Shown in pieces: positions 7,346 to 16,537 of a stretch of DNA of 50,895 nucleotides. Under the pieces are notes generated by a model. The model was given only the letters and a program-made list of their open reading frames with translations, ran no database searches and was not told where the DNA came from. Positions within the stretch are counted from its first letter, which is position 1; the number at the start of each line of letters is the position of its first letter. The position numbers were made by a program, and so were the translations under genes. Source of the stretch: an uncultured Eubacteriales bacterium (GTDB taxonomy: Bacteria; Bacillota; Clostridia; Oscillospirales; CAG-272); contig CATKFO010000038.1 in assembly GCA_949747515.1 (NCBI GenBank), forward strand, positions 1 through 50,895. Direction: 5' to 3'.

Positions 7346-8754
7346 ATGGAGAGGCGAATCTTCCTTATATTCCAGAATATATTACTGTACATTTGGGTTC
7401 TCCGGATTCAAACGCTGAAAACGTTACCGTTAGCTTTCCGGACTACATAAAAAACGTAGCTTCGAGTGAAATATATCCGACATGGCCGGAAAACGCTATA
7501 CGCGCAAATATTTTATCTCAGATCAGTTTTGCGCTTAATAGGGTCTATACCGAATATTATCGCAGCCGAGGATATAATTTTGATATAACTAATTCTACGG
7601 CTACAGATCAGTCGTTCGTCAGAGGGAGGGATATTTTTGAAAATATTTCTCAAATAGTAGACGAGGTCTTTAATAATTACCTAAGCCGTGAAAACGGAGT
7701 AGAACCTCTATTTGCCGCGTATTGCGACGGAGTACGCGTACAGTGCGACGGTCTTTCACAGTGGGGAAGCGTTTCTCTCGCCGAGCAGGGATTTACGCCG
7801 TATCAGATACTTACTTATTATTATGGCGACGACATTGAAATTGTTTATGACGCGCCTGTGCAGGGATTGTCTGAAAGTTATCCCGACGAACCGCTTAGAC
7901 TTGGATCCTTTAATAACGACGTAGGAACGATACAATTAAGACTTAATAGAATCTCAAGAAACTATCCGTCCATACCAAAAATACAAAGAACAGACGGACT
8001 ATACGGCATAGATACTCAGAATGCGGTGCGTGAGTTTCAGCGTATATTTTCTCTGACTCCGGACGGAATTGTCGGACGCGCGACATGGTATAAAATCGCT
8101 CTCGTATATAATGCTGTTAAGAGAATTTCGGAGGTCTATTCCGAAGGTATTCCAATTTCCGATGTAACAAACCTTTTTAGCGCTACTCTTGAAATTGGAA
8201 ACGTTGGAGTAGAAGTGCGTGAATTACAATATCTTCTCAGTTTTATATTTGAGTTTAACAATGCGGTTTCTCCCGCCGCTATAGACGGAATTTTTGGGGA
8301 AAAAACAAAGGCCGCGGTAGAAAGCTTTCAGAGAGCGTATGGGCTCGACGTTACTGGAGTGGTAAACGAAGAAGTATGGGAAGCTATATATTCCGTATAT
8401 AGAGGTATGCTTGAATCTTTGCCTCCTGGATGGCTGCCGGAGAATATACAGGCATATCCGGGAGAACCGCTTAGAATAGGATCAAGAGGAGAGAGCGTGT
8501 CTGCGCTTCAGGAGTATTTGAATCGGATATCGGACACTTACCCTCAGATACCAAAGCTGACGGTAGACGGTATATTCGGAGTTAACACGACGGAAGCGGT
8601 AAGAGCATACCAACGTATTTTTGGATATAATGAAAGCGGCGTCGTTAGTTCTACCCTATGGAATTCGATTGTAAGCACATACCTTTCTCTATCAGAGGGA
8701 GTTGAAGGTCGAAGCACGCAATACGGCGGGGGAACCGGTTCTGTAATACAATAA
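7342..8754 (+). CDS. SpoIID-like domain fused to three peptidoglycan-binding (PG_binding_1) repeats
   Basis: 470 aa. Residues about 30-170 read as a compact SpoIID/LytB domain. DYIKNVASSEIYPTWPENAI matches the family start, and Glu43 sits where SpoIID has its catalytic glutamate. DQSFVRG follows, and the domain closes with GLSQWGSVSLAEQGFTPYQI then YYYG, like SpoIID's GMSQYGA...G.sYeeILkyYY. SpoIID is the lytic transglycosylase of forespore engulfment. Three PG_binding_1 repeats follow (about 185-255, 285-350, 377-445), each with DGIFG or similar and a QR-F/Y core. No signal peptide or membrane anchor is seen, unlike SpoIID. GGAGG precedes the ATG. Similar uncharacterised proteins are common in gut Clostridia. 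Whether it cleaves peptidoglycan is unproven. Confidence 0.75.
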   Translation: MNGEANLPYIPEYITVHLGSPDSNAENVTVSFPDYIKNVASSEIYPTWPENAIRANILSQISFALNRVYTEYYRSRGYNFDITNSTATDQSFVRGRDIFENISQIVDEVFNNYLSRENGVEPLFAAYCDGVRVQCDGLSQWGSVSLAEQGFTPYQILTYYYGDDIEIVYDAPVQGLSESYPDEPLRLGSFNNDVGTIQLRLNRISRNYPSIPKIQRTDGLYGIDTQNAVREFQRIFSLTPDGIVGRATWYKIALVYNAVKRISEVYSEGIPISDVTNLFSATLEIGNVGVEVRELQYLLSFIFEFNNAVSPAAIDGIFGEKTKAAVESFQRAYGLDVTGVVNEEVWEAIYSVYRGMLESLPPGWLPENIQAYPGEPLRIGSRGESVSALQEYLNRISDTYPQIPKLTVDGIFGVNTTEAVRAYQRIFGYNESGVVSSTLWNSIVSTYLSLSEGVEGRSTQYGGGTGSVIQ

Positions 8755-8810
8755 TAAAAGTATTATGCGGAGTGAATTAAGATAGAATAAATTATTAGAA
8801 AGGCGTATAT

Positions 8811-9344
8811 ATGAGTATTTTTGTTGATTTATCAGATGAAACAAATAGGATAGCGGGTCTGCAAAGAATGCTTCGCACAATAGGGCTCGGCGAAAACAAT
8901 TCATCCTTTCTTATCCCGATTACCGGCGTGTTTGATACCGACACTGAGACGGCTCTTAAATTATTTCAGAGCGAATGCGGACTGACCGAGGACGGAAAAT
9001 ATACTTTTGAGGTTTGGAAACATCTCAATAAAAAATTTAACGAGGTTGTCGCTGAAAACTCAAGGAGCGGTTCCATTCGTCCGTACCCGGAAAGCGACGG
9101 GTATGAAATAGCCGGAGGAGAGCGAAGCGAGCTTGTATTTATAACGCAGCTTATGCTGAATTCACTAAGAATGAATTACGATTTGCCTCACGTTCCCGTT
9201 AACGGCGTATATGATGAAATTACAATGAATTCCGTACGTAAGTTTCAGGAAAAAAATAAACTTAACGCAACCGGAAGAGTAGATCGCAGAACATGGGATA
9301 AGTTGGCGGAAGATTATAACGATACTGTTAACGATAATCAGTAA
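8811..9344 (+). CDS. Protein with two peptidoglycan-binding (PG_binding_1) repeats
   Basis: 177 aa consisting almost only of two PG_binding_1 three-helix repeats. The first (about 10-75) has ITGVFDTDTETALKLFQ and the second (about 100-168) has VNGVYDEITMNSVRKFQ then TGRVDRRTWDKL. Such domains bind the stem peptides or glycan of peptidoglycan. There is no catalytic domain and no signal peptide. AGAAAGG lies nine bases upstream of the ATG. It follows the SpoIID-like gene by 56 nt without a terminator, so the three genes probably form one unit. Role unknown; a binding partner in spore cortex or wall remodelling is inferred. Confidence 0.75.
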   Translation: MSIFVDLSDETNRIAGLQRMLRTIGLGENNSSFLIPITGVFDTDTETALKLFQSECGLTEDGKYTFEVWKHLNKKFNEVVAENSRSGSIRPYPESDGYEIAGGERSELVFITQLMLNSLRMNYDLPHVPVNGVYDEITMNSVRKFQEKNKLNATGRVDRRTWDKLAEDYNDTVNDNQ

Positions 9345-9418
9345 TAACTTTCTTTTATATTCAAAGTATTGCAAAGCCGTCCTCAGAGCATACTAAAATG
9401 AAAAAGGGGAAAAGCAAA

Positions 9419-10330
9419 ATGAAAGATGTGGCCATAATAGGAGCGGGAGCCGCCGGGATGACAGCCGCTATCTATGCGCGTCAGGCGTCGCTTAGCGTAA
9501 CGCTTATTGAAGGTTACGTATGCGGAGGACAGATGATAGGAGCTCCATTCGTAGAAAATTATCCTGGGTATGGAAGCGTGTCCGGTTCCGAATTATCCGT
9601 TAAAATGCTCGAAGACGTTGAGCGAAGCGGAATAAAAATAACGTACGACACGGTGATGAAAATAAGTAAAGAAGAAAACGGTTTTCTTTTGTCAGGTAAA
9701 ACGGAAGATTATCGCGCGCGCTCGGCAATTATTGCTAACGGCGCTTCCAGACGTAAGCTTGGATGTCTTGGAGAGGGCGAATTTTTTGGGAAAGGCGTGT
9801 CGTACTGCGCGGTATGCGACGGAGGGCTTTATAAGAACAAACGCGCTGCAGTCGTAGGCGGAGGCAACTCGGCGTTAGAAGACGCTTTATGGTTATCCGG
9901 AATATGCGACGAGGTATATCTTATCCATAGGCGCGGAGAGTTTAGAGCAGACGAAAAATTATCTCTTCTTGTCTCAGAAAAGAAAAATATAAAAAAATTT
10001 ATGTTTAGAACTGTGTCCGAGATTATTGGAGACGATCGCGTTACTGGAGCAAGGCTTGAAGACGTTGAAAGCGGAAAACTTGAAACTGTAGAATGCGACG
10101 GAATATTTATAGCGATAGGCCTTAAACCGGAGAACAAAAGGTTTGAAGATATTGTCGAGCTTGATCATTACGGTTATATTAGGGCGGGAGAGGATTGCTT
10201 AACTTCGCATAGCGGTATATTCGCGGCTGGAGACACAAGATCAAAAAGTTTCAGACAAATAGTAACGGCCGCGGCAGACGGAGCTGCCGCGGCGCGAGGA
10301 GCCGTAGAATATATAAGGAGTAACTGCTGA
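9419..10330 (+). CDS. trxB: Thioredoxin-disulfide reductase
   Basis: 303 aa FAD/NADPH flavoprotein that reduces thioredoxin. FAD site is IGAGAAGMTAA (7-17); the redox-active pair is C130/C133 in YCAVCDG; NADPH site is VGGGNSALED followed by HRRGEFRA; the C-terminal FAD motif is GIFAAGDTRSK and FRQIVTAAADGAAAA. AAAGGGG (9403-9409) favours the ATG at 9419; an in-frame ATG at 9398 would add seven residues and has no ribosome site. No thioredoxin gene is adjacent, so its partner is elsewhere. It is convergent with the Gfo/Idh gene with only 24 nt between and no obvious terminator. Confidence 0.92.
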   Translation: MKDVAIIGAGAAGMTAAIYARQASLSVTLIEGYVCGGQMIGAPFVENYPGYGSVSGSELSVKMLEDVERSGIKITYDTVMKISKEENGFLLSGKTEDYRARSAIIANGASRRKLGCLGEGEFFGKGVSYCAVCDGGLYKNKRAAVVGGGNSALEDALWLSGICDEVYLIHRRGEFRADEKLSLLVSEKKNIKKFMFRTVSEIIGDDRVTGARLEDVESGKLETVECDGIFIAIGLKPENKRFEDIVELDHYGYIRAGEDCLTSHSGIFAAGDTRSKSFRQIVTAAADGAAAARGAVEYIRSNC

Positions 10331-10354
10331 AATTTGCGCTTAATTTGGATTACG

Positions 10355-11344
10355 TTAACCATTATTAAAATCCGATGGAAATACTATGCCGTTTTGGGCC
10401 CTAATTTCATCAAGTATGAGAATTTCCATCCGTGAAAATTCAATATGCTTGTTTTCAATGTCATTACAATCGATTAATCGTGCAAATTCTTCAAGCTCAA
10501 ATACCATATTGTTAGGTTTGTAACCGAAAGTAATAGCTTTACGAGTTCCGTCCCGAGCGATAAGCTCAATATTCGAAGGACAAGAAATTTTATCAATAGT
10601 TATCGAGCCTTTCTCCCCGGTTATAACGCTTGGGCTAACCGAGTCGCATATTTTTGAATAACTTATCGACGCAACCATTTCTTCATACGGAAATATAACT
10701 GTTCCGCATCCTTCAAATCCATTAGGCAGTATAACGGACGACGAGCTTATTTTTCCGGAAGGAGCGCCGAATAAACGTAGACAAAAATGCACGGGATATA
10801 CGCCGATATCCATAACGGCCGCGTTTGAAAAAGAAGGATTGAAAGCCCGAAGTATATCGCCGTCAAGAAATTTATCATATCTTGACGAATACTGACAAAA
10901 TTCAAATGACGCCCGGCGGATAGTTCCTATTTCAGGAAGCGCTGATTTTATGGATTCGAGCGCGGGATCGAACGCCGGACGCATAGCCTCAAGTAAAATA
11001 AGTCCGTTTTTTTTTGCTGCGCTAGCCGTCTCTTCAAATTCATGTATATTTGAAGAGACGGGTTTTTCACAAAGAACGTGCTTTCCATGAGCCAAAGCAG
11101 CCATGGTATGATCAAAATGCAGGCTGTTTGGACTTGCGACGTATACAGCCTCTATGTTTGAGGAAAGAAATTCTTCAAGATCCGTATATACTTTTTGTAT
11201 TCCGTGACGCGCTGCAAACGCGTCGCCGTTTTGTTTCGTACGGGAAAATATAGCGGTAGCTTCGATGTTTTCGCATGCGTTTGCAGCGTCGGCCATCCAG
11301 TCGCTGACAAAATTTGTCCCGATAAATCCGAGTTTTAATTTCAT
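10355..11344 (-). CDS. Gfo/Idh/MocA-family oxidoreductase
   Basis: 329 aa NAD(P)-dependent dehydrogenase of a family acting mainly on sugars, inositols and their derivatives. N-terminal Rossmann domain begins LGFIGTNFVSDW, and the substrate/cofactor lysine motif CEKPVSSN is at about 92-99. The C-terminal alpha/beta domain follows, with MDIGVYPVHF carrying the expected active-site acid and histidine. The glycine-rich loop is atypical (GTNFVS instead of GxGxxG). AAAGGAAC precedes the ATG. It is alone in its transcription unit; a palindrome at 11420-11435 lies in its 5' region. Substrate cannot be read from sequence. Confidence 0.85.
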   Translation of the reverse strand: MKLKLGFIGTNFVSDWMADAANACENIEATAIFSRTKQNGDAFAARHGIQKVYTDLEEFLSSNIEAVYVASPNSLHFDHTMAALAHGKHVLCEKPVSSNIHEFEETASAAKKNGLILLEAMRPAFDPALESIKSALPEIGTIRRASFEFCQYSSRYDKFLDGDILRAFNPSFSNAAVMDIGVYPVHFCLRLFGAPSGKISSSSVILPNGFEGCGTVIFPYEEMVASISYSKICDSVSPSVITGEKGSITIDKISCPSNIELIARDGTRKAITFGYKPNNMVFELEEFARLIDCNDIENKHIEFSRMEILILDEIRAQNGIVFPSDFNNG

Positions 11345-11804
11345 TTTTGACGGTTGTTCCTTTCCTGTTGTATCCTTAGTTTTGACTAGCTGCCGACGGT
11401 CTAAAAATTTTCCTGTAAAAAGTATGGCTATACTTAGAATTTCAAGTTTTATTTAATTTGCTTATTACATGGCTACGCAATGGTTTTATACCGCCGAGAA
11501 AATAACAGACTCTATTATAATTGCGACCTAAAAAGTCTAAAATTCATATCTTGCGCCATTTAAGAATAGCGCGCCGCTTGTCATTTCTATACATATTTCG
11601 ATTGGTTCTAATACTATAACCGGTCCTTTTTTGAGACAATCGAGCAAATTTTATTTTACTAATATGTTCGACTACTTTTACAAATTGATGTTTTTCTTTC
11701 TGACTGCGGCAAATTGCGCGCTGATTTACCGGCAAATGGAATACGGCAATTATCATATGACGCGCTATGGTTTCAGCTCTTTTATGCCGTGATTATTATT
11801 CTCT
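11345..11804. other. 460-nt non-coding gap with no supported gene
   Basis: Between two minus-strand genes: it is upstream of the Gfo/Idh gene and downstream of the glycosidase. I see an AT-rich stretch with a TATAAT-like minus-strand box near 11514-11520, the palindrome at 11420-11435, and no convincing RNA fold or terminator. The only open frame of note (11544-11756, minus, 70 codons) has no ribosome site and no recognisable sequence. Confidence 0.5.
11420..11435. promoter_or_regulatory. Palindrome upstream of the Gfo/Idh gene, possible operator
   Basis: AAGTAT-GGCT-ATACTT is a perfect inverted repeat with six-base arms, about 76 nt upstream of the Gfo/Idh start on the minus strand. It is too short to be a terminator and could be an operator; no regulator gene is adjacent. 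Confidence 0.3.
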
Positions 11805-14396
11805 TTAGTCCTCGTAAGGAATCGTATATTTTAGTTTAACCGGGCCGAGCAGACCGGACGGCTCCATCACCATGTATTTGGAACAAAGATCTCTCTGCTC
11901 GTAGCCAAGATGATTGGTTACAATCACTTCAAGATTGTTTTCTCCTGTATGTACGGCTCCCGAAATATCGAACTGATACGGAGGGAAGAATTTTTCTCCA
12001 ACCTTTGAGCCGTTAACATAAACTTCGGCGGTCTCACCTACGTACCCGAGATCAATAACAGGGCGCGTTTTGCCTTCGGGTATGTATGAAAAGGTCATGC
12101 TGTATTTCATATATCCTCCGAAATGAGGATACATATCCGGGCCGGTGATATTTATAAGGTTGCTAAGCGTTCTTTCTACGGTCGGACTATCTGGATATCC
12201 TTCTGCTTCGTATAGAGAAAGTTTGGCTGTATGGCCAACGTCTAATTCTTTAATTGATTTGTACCTTACAAATTCAGGAAGACCGTCGGGAACGTCTCCA
12301 AACAATAGTATTACGGACTCGTATGGTTCTAATTTTAAGTTTATAAGATTACTTTTTGACGAGCGCTCGTAAGCGACGTTTTCCATTGGGAAGTATATGC
12401 AGTAATTTCCTCCGTCAAACGCTCTGAACGAGACGGAAGTTTCGATCGTATCGTTAATTCCTTCATTTGTCAGCATATAAGCATGAGTTTTTCCGTCGTC
12501 CGAAAAATAGTGATAAAAACGCAAGAATTCTTCCGGCGTCGTGGTTGTTACGTCGTAGTGTCCCCGCTCTCTCATCCACATGACAAGGTTATCTTCAGAT
12601 ACCGCGCTCATATGCGTATCTTCAGATATAGGGAAGCGTTTGCCCGGGTGTTCGCAGGATTTCTGCGTAAGTTTATTTATGAATACAACGTCCACTCCGG
12701 ACTCAGCCGATAATTTAAGCTTGTTAAGAACGTTTTCGGGAAGATATTCTGACGTTGGAACAATTATGCATGGATAACTTTCTTTGGAGAGGACCATTTT
12801 TCCATTGCTTATCTCGGAATTCAAGAGGTAATCTGACGGAATGATGTCAAAGTCAATGTGACCTTGAGTAAGAATCTTCGCAGGGGTGTAAAAATACATA
12901 TAATCTCCGCCCGACCATTCGGATTCGGCGTGATACAGAATAGCCGCGTCAGATCTGTGTACTCCGTCTGAAAGCAGATTTGAAACTCTGTTCATGTATT
13001 CCATCAGTATACGGAACTGCGGAAATTGCGGATTGTGCCCGGCTCCGGTAAACTGAGGGGGAACTTCATCGGGAAATTTAGCGGAAAACGCGTGCGGCAC
13101 GAAATAGTTGATTCCTCGGACAAGCATATGATCGGTCAGCCATTTCATCATCTTAAGTCCTTCCGCCCAGCCGTAAGCTCCGTATATTTCGCACAGAGCT
13201 CTTCCAGCCTTTTCAGGCTGTATATGAGAGTGGGACGCTCCCAATTTAGCAAGGCTGTAGTGGAAAAAGTCCGGATCGGCTATATCGTACCAGCATGGGG
13301 TGGCGTTCGGATGATTCGTCATTCCCGGAACTATTTGATTAAGAACTACGTCTATCCCCGCCATGTCCTGGCCGTCGAGAGCGCGGAAGTAGTGCCCTCC
13401 GCTTGAGAAATTTAGGTGCTGATTGTGATCTTCGACTATATGCCCTACATACATAATTCCGTGATTTCTGCACCAATCTCCGATTCGAACGCTAAAATTT
13501 TTCTTATACAATTCCGTTACCGCGTTCATATAATCGACGCGGTATTTTGGAGATATTCCGCTCATAGGGAACCACAATGATGGAATCTGTTCAAGCCATT
13601 TGTCTCCCGCTCTCTGAACAAGCTCTTCTTTAATGTATTTATTCCACGGATAACGTCCGTGAGAATTATTCGCATCTTTTATCGGAAGAGCCGATCTGTC
13701 AAGTATAAACGGCTCGTCGCTGAAAAATCCTTTAAACGTGTTACCAAAGTATTCTTTCAAATTTTCGTAATGAGGCTCGTATATTTCGCTGAACATAACG
13801 TCTACTGATTCAGGATTTGTGAAGTCTACTCGACCGTCGCGTATCGGGCGTTCGAAAATAAAAAACACGCGCCAGATTCCCTCCGGAAGAGTAACGTAAA
13901 TCAAACCGTCGTTCAGTTTATCAGTTATATCGTAACATTCTCCCGTAAGCGTTTGATTTTCTCCGCAGCGGCAGACTATTATGCCTATCAGTTCGTCTTC
14001 TTCCTCGGCCCATCCTTCAAATATTACGGCTCCGTCCTTTATCGGACCGCAGATATCCATATGTTTTTCCGTAATCGCTCTTTTGCATTTATCCGGATAT
14101 TCCCGAGGTATCGCTCCGTTGCAGTATCCTGTGGGAAAATACTTGTCGTCAAGGATCCATGCGTCCATTCCGTATTTTCTGCATTCGTTAAAAATAAGCC
14201 TCACGTCGTCCCACCATGAGTCCGTAACAAATCCGTCGTGAGGACGCGACTCTATGCACAGCGAGCCGACTCCTGAATCGCGGATGAGCTTTAATTCTTC
14301 AAGCAAGGTCTCGTCGTCTTCCCCGTGCTGCCAAAAGAATGGGAGGATGTGATTTTCACATTCTCCGGCGAGAAGTTTATTAAGTTTATTTTTCAT
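11805..14396 (-). CDS. GH106-like glycoside hydrolase (putative alpha-L-rhamnosidase type)
   Basis: 863 aa. The N-terminal half resembles the TIM-barrel of GH106-related enzymes: PFFWQHGEDDETLLEEL (about 19-35), IESRPHDGF, then a WW pair, and YGMDAWILDDKYFPTGY (about 74-90). The C-terminal part (about 700-863) is a beta-sandwich with PVIDLGYVGETAEVYVNGSK and NLEVIVTNHLG, typical of galactose-binding jelly-roll domains on such enzymes. No signal peptide is visible, so it would act on imported oligosaccharides in the cytoplasm. It has its own consensus-like promoter (14433-14461). No transporter is next to it. The family is polyphyletic in annotation and substrate is not determined here. Confidence 0.7.
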   Translation of the reverse strand: MKNKLNKLLAGECENHILPFFWQHGEDDETLLEELKLIRDSGVGSLCIESRPHDGFVTDSWWDDVRLIFNECRKYGMDAWILDDKYFPTGYCNGAIPREYPDKCKRAITEKHMDICGPIKDGAVIFEGWAEEEDELIGIIVCRCGENQTLTGECYDITDKLNDGLIYVTLPEGIWRVFFIFERPIRDGRVDFTNPESVDVMFSEIYEPHYENLKEYFGNTFKGFFSDEPFILDRSALPIKDANNSHGRYPWNKYIKEELVQRAGDKWLEQIPSLWFPMSGISPKYRVDYMNAVTELYKKNFSVRIGDWCRNHGIMYVGHIVEDHNQHLNFSSGGHYFRALDGQDMAGIDVVLNQIVPGMTNHPNATPCWYDIADPDFFHYSLAKLGASHSHIQPEKAGRALCEIYGAYGWAEGLKMMKWLTDHMLVRGINYFVPHAFSAKFPDEVPPQFTGAGHNPQFPQFRILMEYMNRVSNLLSDGVHRSDAAILYHAESEWSGGDYMYFYTPAKILTQGHIDFDIIPSDYLLNSEISNGKMVLSKESYPCIIVPTSEYLPENVLNKLKLSAESGVDVVFINKLTQKSCEHPGKRFPISEDTHMSAVSEDNLVMWMRERGHYDVTTTTPEEFLRFYHYFSDDGKTHAYMLTNEGINDTIETSVSFRAFDGGNYCIYFPMENVAYERSSKSNLINLKLEPYESVILLFGDVPDGLPEFVRYKSIKELDVGHTAKLSLYEAEGYPDSPTVERTLSNLINITGPDMYPHFGGYMKYSMTFSYIPEGKTRPVIDLGYVGETAEVYVNGSKVGEKFFPPYQFDISGAVHTGENNLEVIVTNHLGYEQRDLCSKYMVMEPSGLLGPVKLKYTIPYED

Positions 14397-14432
14397 TTAA
14401 TTTAACCGCGCTTTCATTTTATATTTGAAAAG

Positions 14433-14461
14433 ATTATACCCTATAAGCTCGGCGCAGTCAA
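14433..14461 (-). promoter_or_regulatory. Sigma-A promoter for the GH106-like gene
   Basis: Minus strand TTGACT (14456-14461), exactly 17 nt spacer, TATAAT (14433-14438). Predicted start near 14426, 30 nt before the ATG at 14396. Confidence 0.75.
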
Positions 14462-14618
14462 TATTAAATTATATATAAATTTAAATAAAAGGAACTCGGG
14501 CGGCTGTTCAGTCGAATTTATTTCCGTCTTGTGTATTTTACATTATTTTCAGCCTCTCATAATGAATATTTAATCGATCAAATCGTATTATAAATTATTG
14601 AAGATAAAATTATTTCTC

Positions 14619-14647
14619 TTGAAATATAAAATTCTAAATGTTATAAT
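14619..14647 (+). promoter_or_regulatory. Sigma-A promoter for the EamA/activase pair
   Basis: TTGAAA (14619-14624), 17-nt spacer, TATAAT (14642-14647). Predicted start near 14654, about 29 nt before the EamA start. The 286-nt divergent gap thus holds one promoter for each side. Confidence 0.75.
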
Positions 14648-14682
14648 ATAACGCATAGTATTGCGCGGGGGCGACAACAATT

Positions 14683-15579
14683 ATGAAAAAATTTGGCGCG
14701 CGTGTAAAAGGAACGTCGATACTTCTGCTTACGGCCGCTCTGTGGGGATTTGCTTTTCCCGCTCAGATTGCGGCGTCGGAACATATTACGGCGCTATCAT
14801 ATACCGGCGTTCGTTTTGCGTTGGGAGCGCTTCCGTTGATTCCGGTAATCGCTCTTTTGGAGAAAAACAAAGACAAAGATAAACTGCGAGTTACAATAAT
14901 ATGGGGATCGTTCTGCGGGTTATTGATGTTTCTTGCTATTATCGCGCAACAATTTTCCATGAATTATATCGACAGCTCTGGAGAAGTAAGCTTTCTTACC
15001 GCAATGTATATGCTTATTGTTCCTGTTATTGAAACGATTATGGGTAATATTCCGAAACCTAGAGTTTGGATCGGCGTTTTTCTTGGATGCGTCGGTATGC
15101 TTTGCCTTACTTTGAAAAATAGCTTTACCGTAGAACCTGCGTCTATCCTTCTTTTAGGAGGAGCTTTGCTGTGGGCGATTCACATTATTGTGGTCGGCAA
15201 ATTTTCTGATAAAATATATCCTATAACGTTTGCCCTTTCACAATTTTCCGTCACGGCTATATTGGGTATTTTCGGAATGTTTTTATTTGAATCGCCTAGC
15301 ATGGACAGCATGGTAGCGTCATGGCCTTATATACTATACGGAGGACTGGTTTCGGTCGGGATTGCGTTTACCTGCCAGATTATTGGACAAAGGTATGCCG
15401 CTCCGGAAACGGCGGCTATTATTTTATCTACGGAATCCATTTTTGGAGCCGTCGGAGGCGTTATAATGGGAGAACCAATGCTTTCGCTGCGTGAAATTAT
15501 AGGGTGCGTTCTAATATTTGGGGGAATATTGTTATCTCAGATAACCGCAAAAAAAGAGAGAGGTAAAACTAATGATTAA
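14683..15579 (+). CDS. EamA/DMT-family transporter
   Basis: 298 aa with about ten hydrophobic segments arranged as two EamA repeats (roughly 10-135 and 150-290). Recognisable features are the opening LLLTAALWGFAFPAQIAA, the mid-repeat GCVGMLCL, and the second-repeat LSTESIFGAVGGVIMGEPM with GCVLIFGGILLSQ. The drug/metabolite transporter superfamily exports amino acids, nucleosides or other metabolites; this member's substrate is not readable. A GGGGGCGA stretch upstream is a poor but usable ribosome site for the ATG at 14683. Its last 8 nt overlap the start of the glycyl-radical activase, so the two are translationally coupled. Confidence 0.88.
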   Translation: MKKFGARVKGTSILLLTAALWGFAFPAQIAASEHITALSYTGVRFALGALPLIPVIALLEKNKDKDKLRVTIIWGSFCGLLMFLAIIAQQFSMNYIDSSGEVSFLTAMYMLIVPVIETIMGNIPKPRVWIGVFLGCVGMLCLTLKNSFTVEPASILLLGGALLWAIHIIVVGKFSDKIYPITFALSQFSVTAILGIFGMFLFESPSMDSMVASWPYILYGGLVSVGIAFTCQIIGQRYAAPETAAIILSTESIFGAVGGVIMGEPMLSLREIIGCVLIFGGILLSQITAKKERGKTND

Positions 15580-16471
15580 AGGTACGATTTTTAATATACA
15601 GCGTTTTTCTATACACGACGGACCTGGTATCCGTACTACTGTGTTTTTAAAAGGATGCCCGCTGAGGTGCTTGTGGTGCCATAATCCCGAGGGGCTCTCA
15701 AGAGAGATTGATATAGAATACAGTCCGGTAAAATGTATCGGATGCGGACGATGCCGCATATGCCCTAACGGCTGTCACTCTATACGAGACGGCGGACATT
15801 ACTTCGACAGGGATAAGTGCGACAAATGCGGCAAGTGCGTGGAGGCGTGCGTGTCAGGTTCGTTGCTGGTTGCGGGTAAAGATTATACTGTAGATGAAGT
15901 TATGAAAAAGGTAGAATCAGACGTGCTTTTCTATAAGGAGAGCGGCGGGGGGATGACGATATCCGGCGGAGAGCCTTTTTATCAAAGCGAGTTTACCGCA
16001 GCGCTTTTTAAAGCGGCAAAGGAGAAGGGAATACATACGGCCGTCGAGACGTGCGGATTTTGTTCGGACGACGCTCTTCAGCGCGCGCTTCCGTATATAG
16101 ACTTATTTTTGTTTGATTATAAGGTTACGGGAGCCGAGGCACACAAAGCGGCGACCGGAGTTGATAACGGAGTAATATTAAAAAATCTTAAAACGATCGA
16201 CGACGCGGGAAAGAAAATAACTCTAAGATGTCCTATTATCCCGTCTATAAACGACAATAACGAGCACTTCGAGGCGATAGCGAATATTGCCAACACGCAC
16301 GAAAATATCGTTAAGGTGGATCTTGAGCCATACCACGATCTTGGAGCGGCTAAGTATACGAATATTGGAAAAACTCCCGCCTTTTCACACGCGATTCCTG
16401 AAAAAGAAAGAATGGCGCATATAAAGGAATATATCGAGGGGCTCACTGAAAAGAAAATCAATATTTCATAA
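15572..16471 (+). CDS. Glycyl-radical enzyme activating protein (PflA-like radical SAM)
   Basis: 299 aa radical-SAM enzyme that installs the glycyl radical on a partner such as a formate-lyase or diol dehydratase homologue. The radical-SAM cluster motif CPLRCLWC gives C29, C33 and C36; FSIHDGPGIRT is the family opening. The insert has two ferredoxin-type clusters: C55, C58, C61, C64, C68 and C83, C86, C89, C93. This is typical of activases other than minimal PflA. SGGGMTISGGEPF is the SAM-binding GGE motif. No glycyl-radical enzyme is encoded in the window, so the partner is elsewhere or unidentified. It begins inside the EamA gene's last codons. Confidence 0.92.
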   Translation: MIKGTIFNIQRFSIHDGPGIRTTVFLKGCPLRCLWCHNPEGLSREIDIEYSPVKCIGCGRCRICPNGCHSIRDGGHYFDRDKCDKCGKCVEACVSGSLLVAGKDYTVDEVMKKVESDVLFYKESGGGMTISGGEPFYQSEFTAALFKAAKEKGIHTAVETCGFCSDDALQRALPYIDLFLFDYKVTGAEAHKAATGVDNGVILKNLKTIDDAGKKITLRCPIIPSINDNNEHFEAIANIANTHENIVKVDLEPYHDLGAAKYTNIGKTPAFSHAIPEKERMAHIKEYIEGLTEKKINIS

Positions 16472-16479
16472 TTTAGCTA

Positions 16480-16508
16480 TTGACTATTTTTATGCGCGGT
16501 ATTAAAAT
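16480..16508 (+). promoter_or_regulatory. Sigma-A promoter for the second Gfo/Idh gene
   Basis: TTGACT (16480-16485), 17-nt spacer, TAAAAT (16503-16508), starting right after the activase stop. Predicted transcript start near 16515 leaves a leader of about 110 nt that contains the inverted repeat at 16538-16582. Confidence 0.7.
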
Positions 16509-16537
16509 AATCGTGGTAAATTAAATTTTAATAATAA

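Noticed and set aside
11544..11756. 70-codon minus-strand frame in the 460-nt gap
   Set aside because: No ribosome site, no recognisable sequence, and no neighbour coupling.
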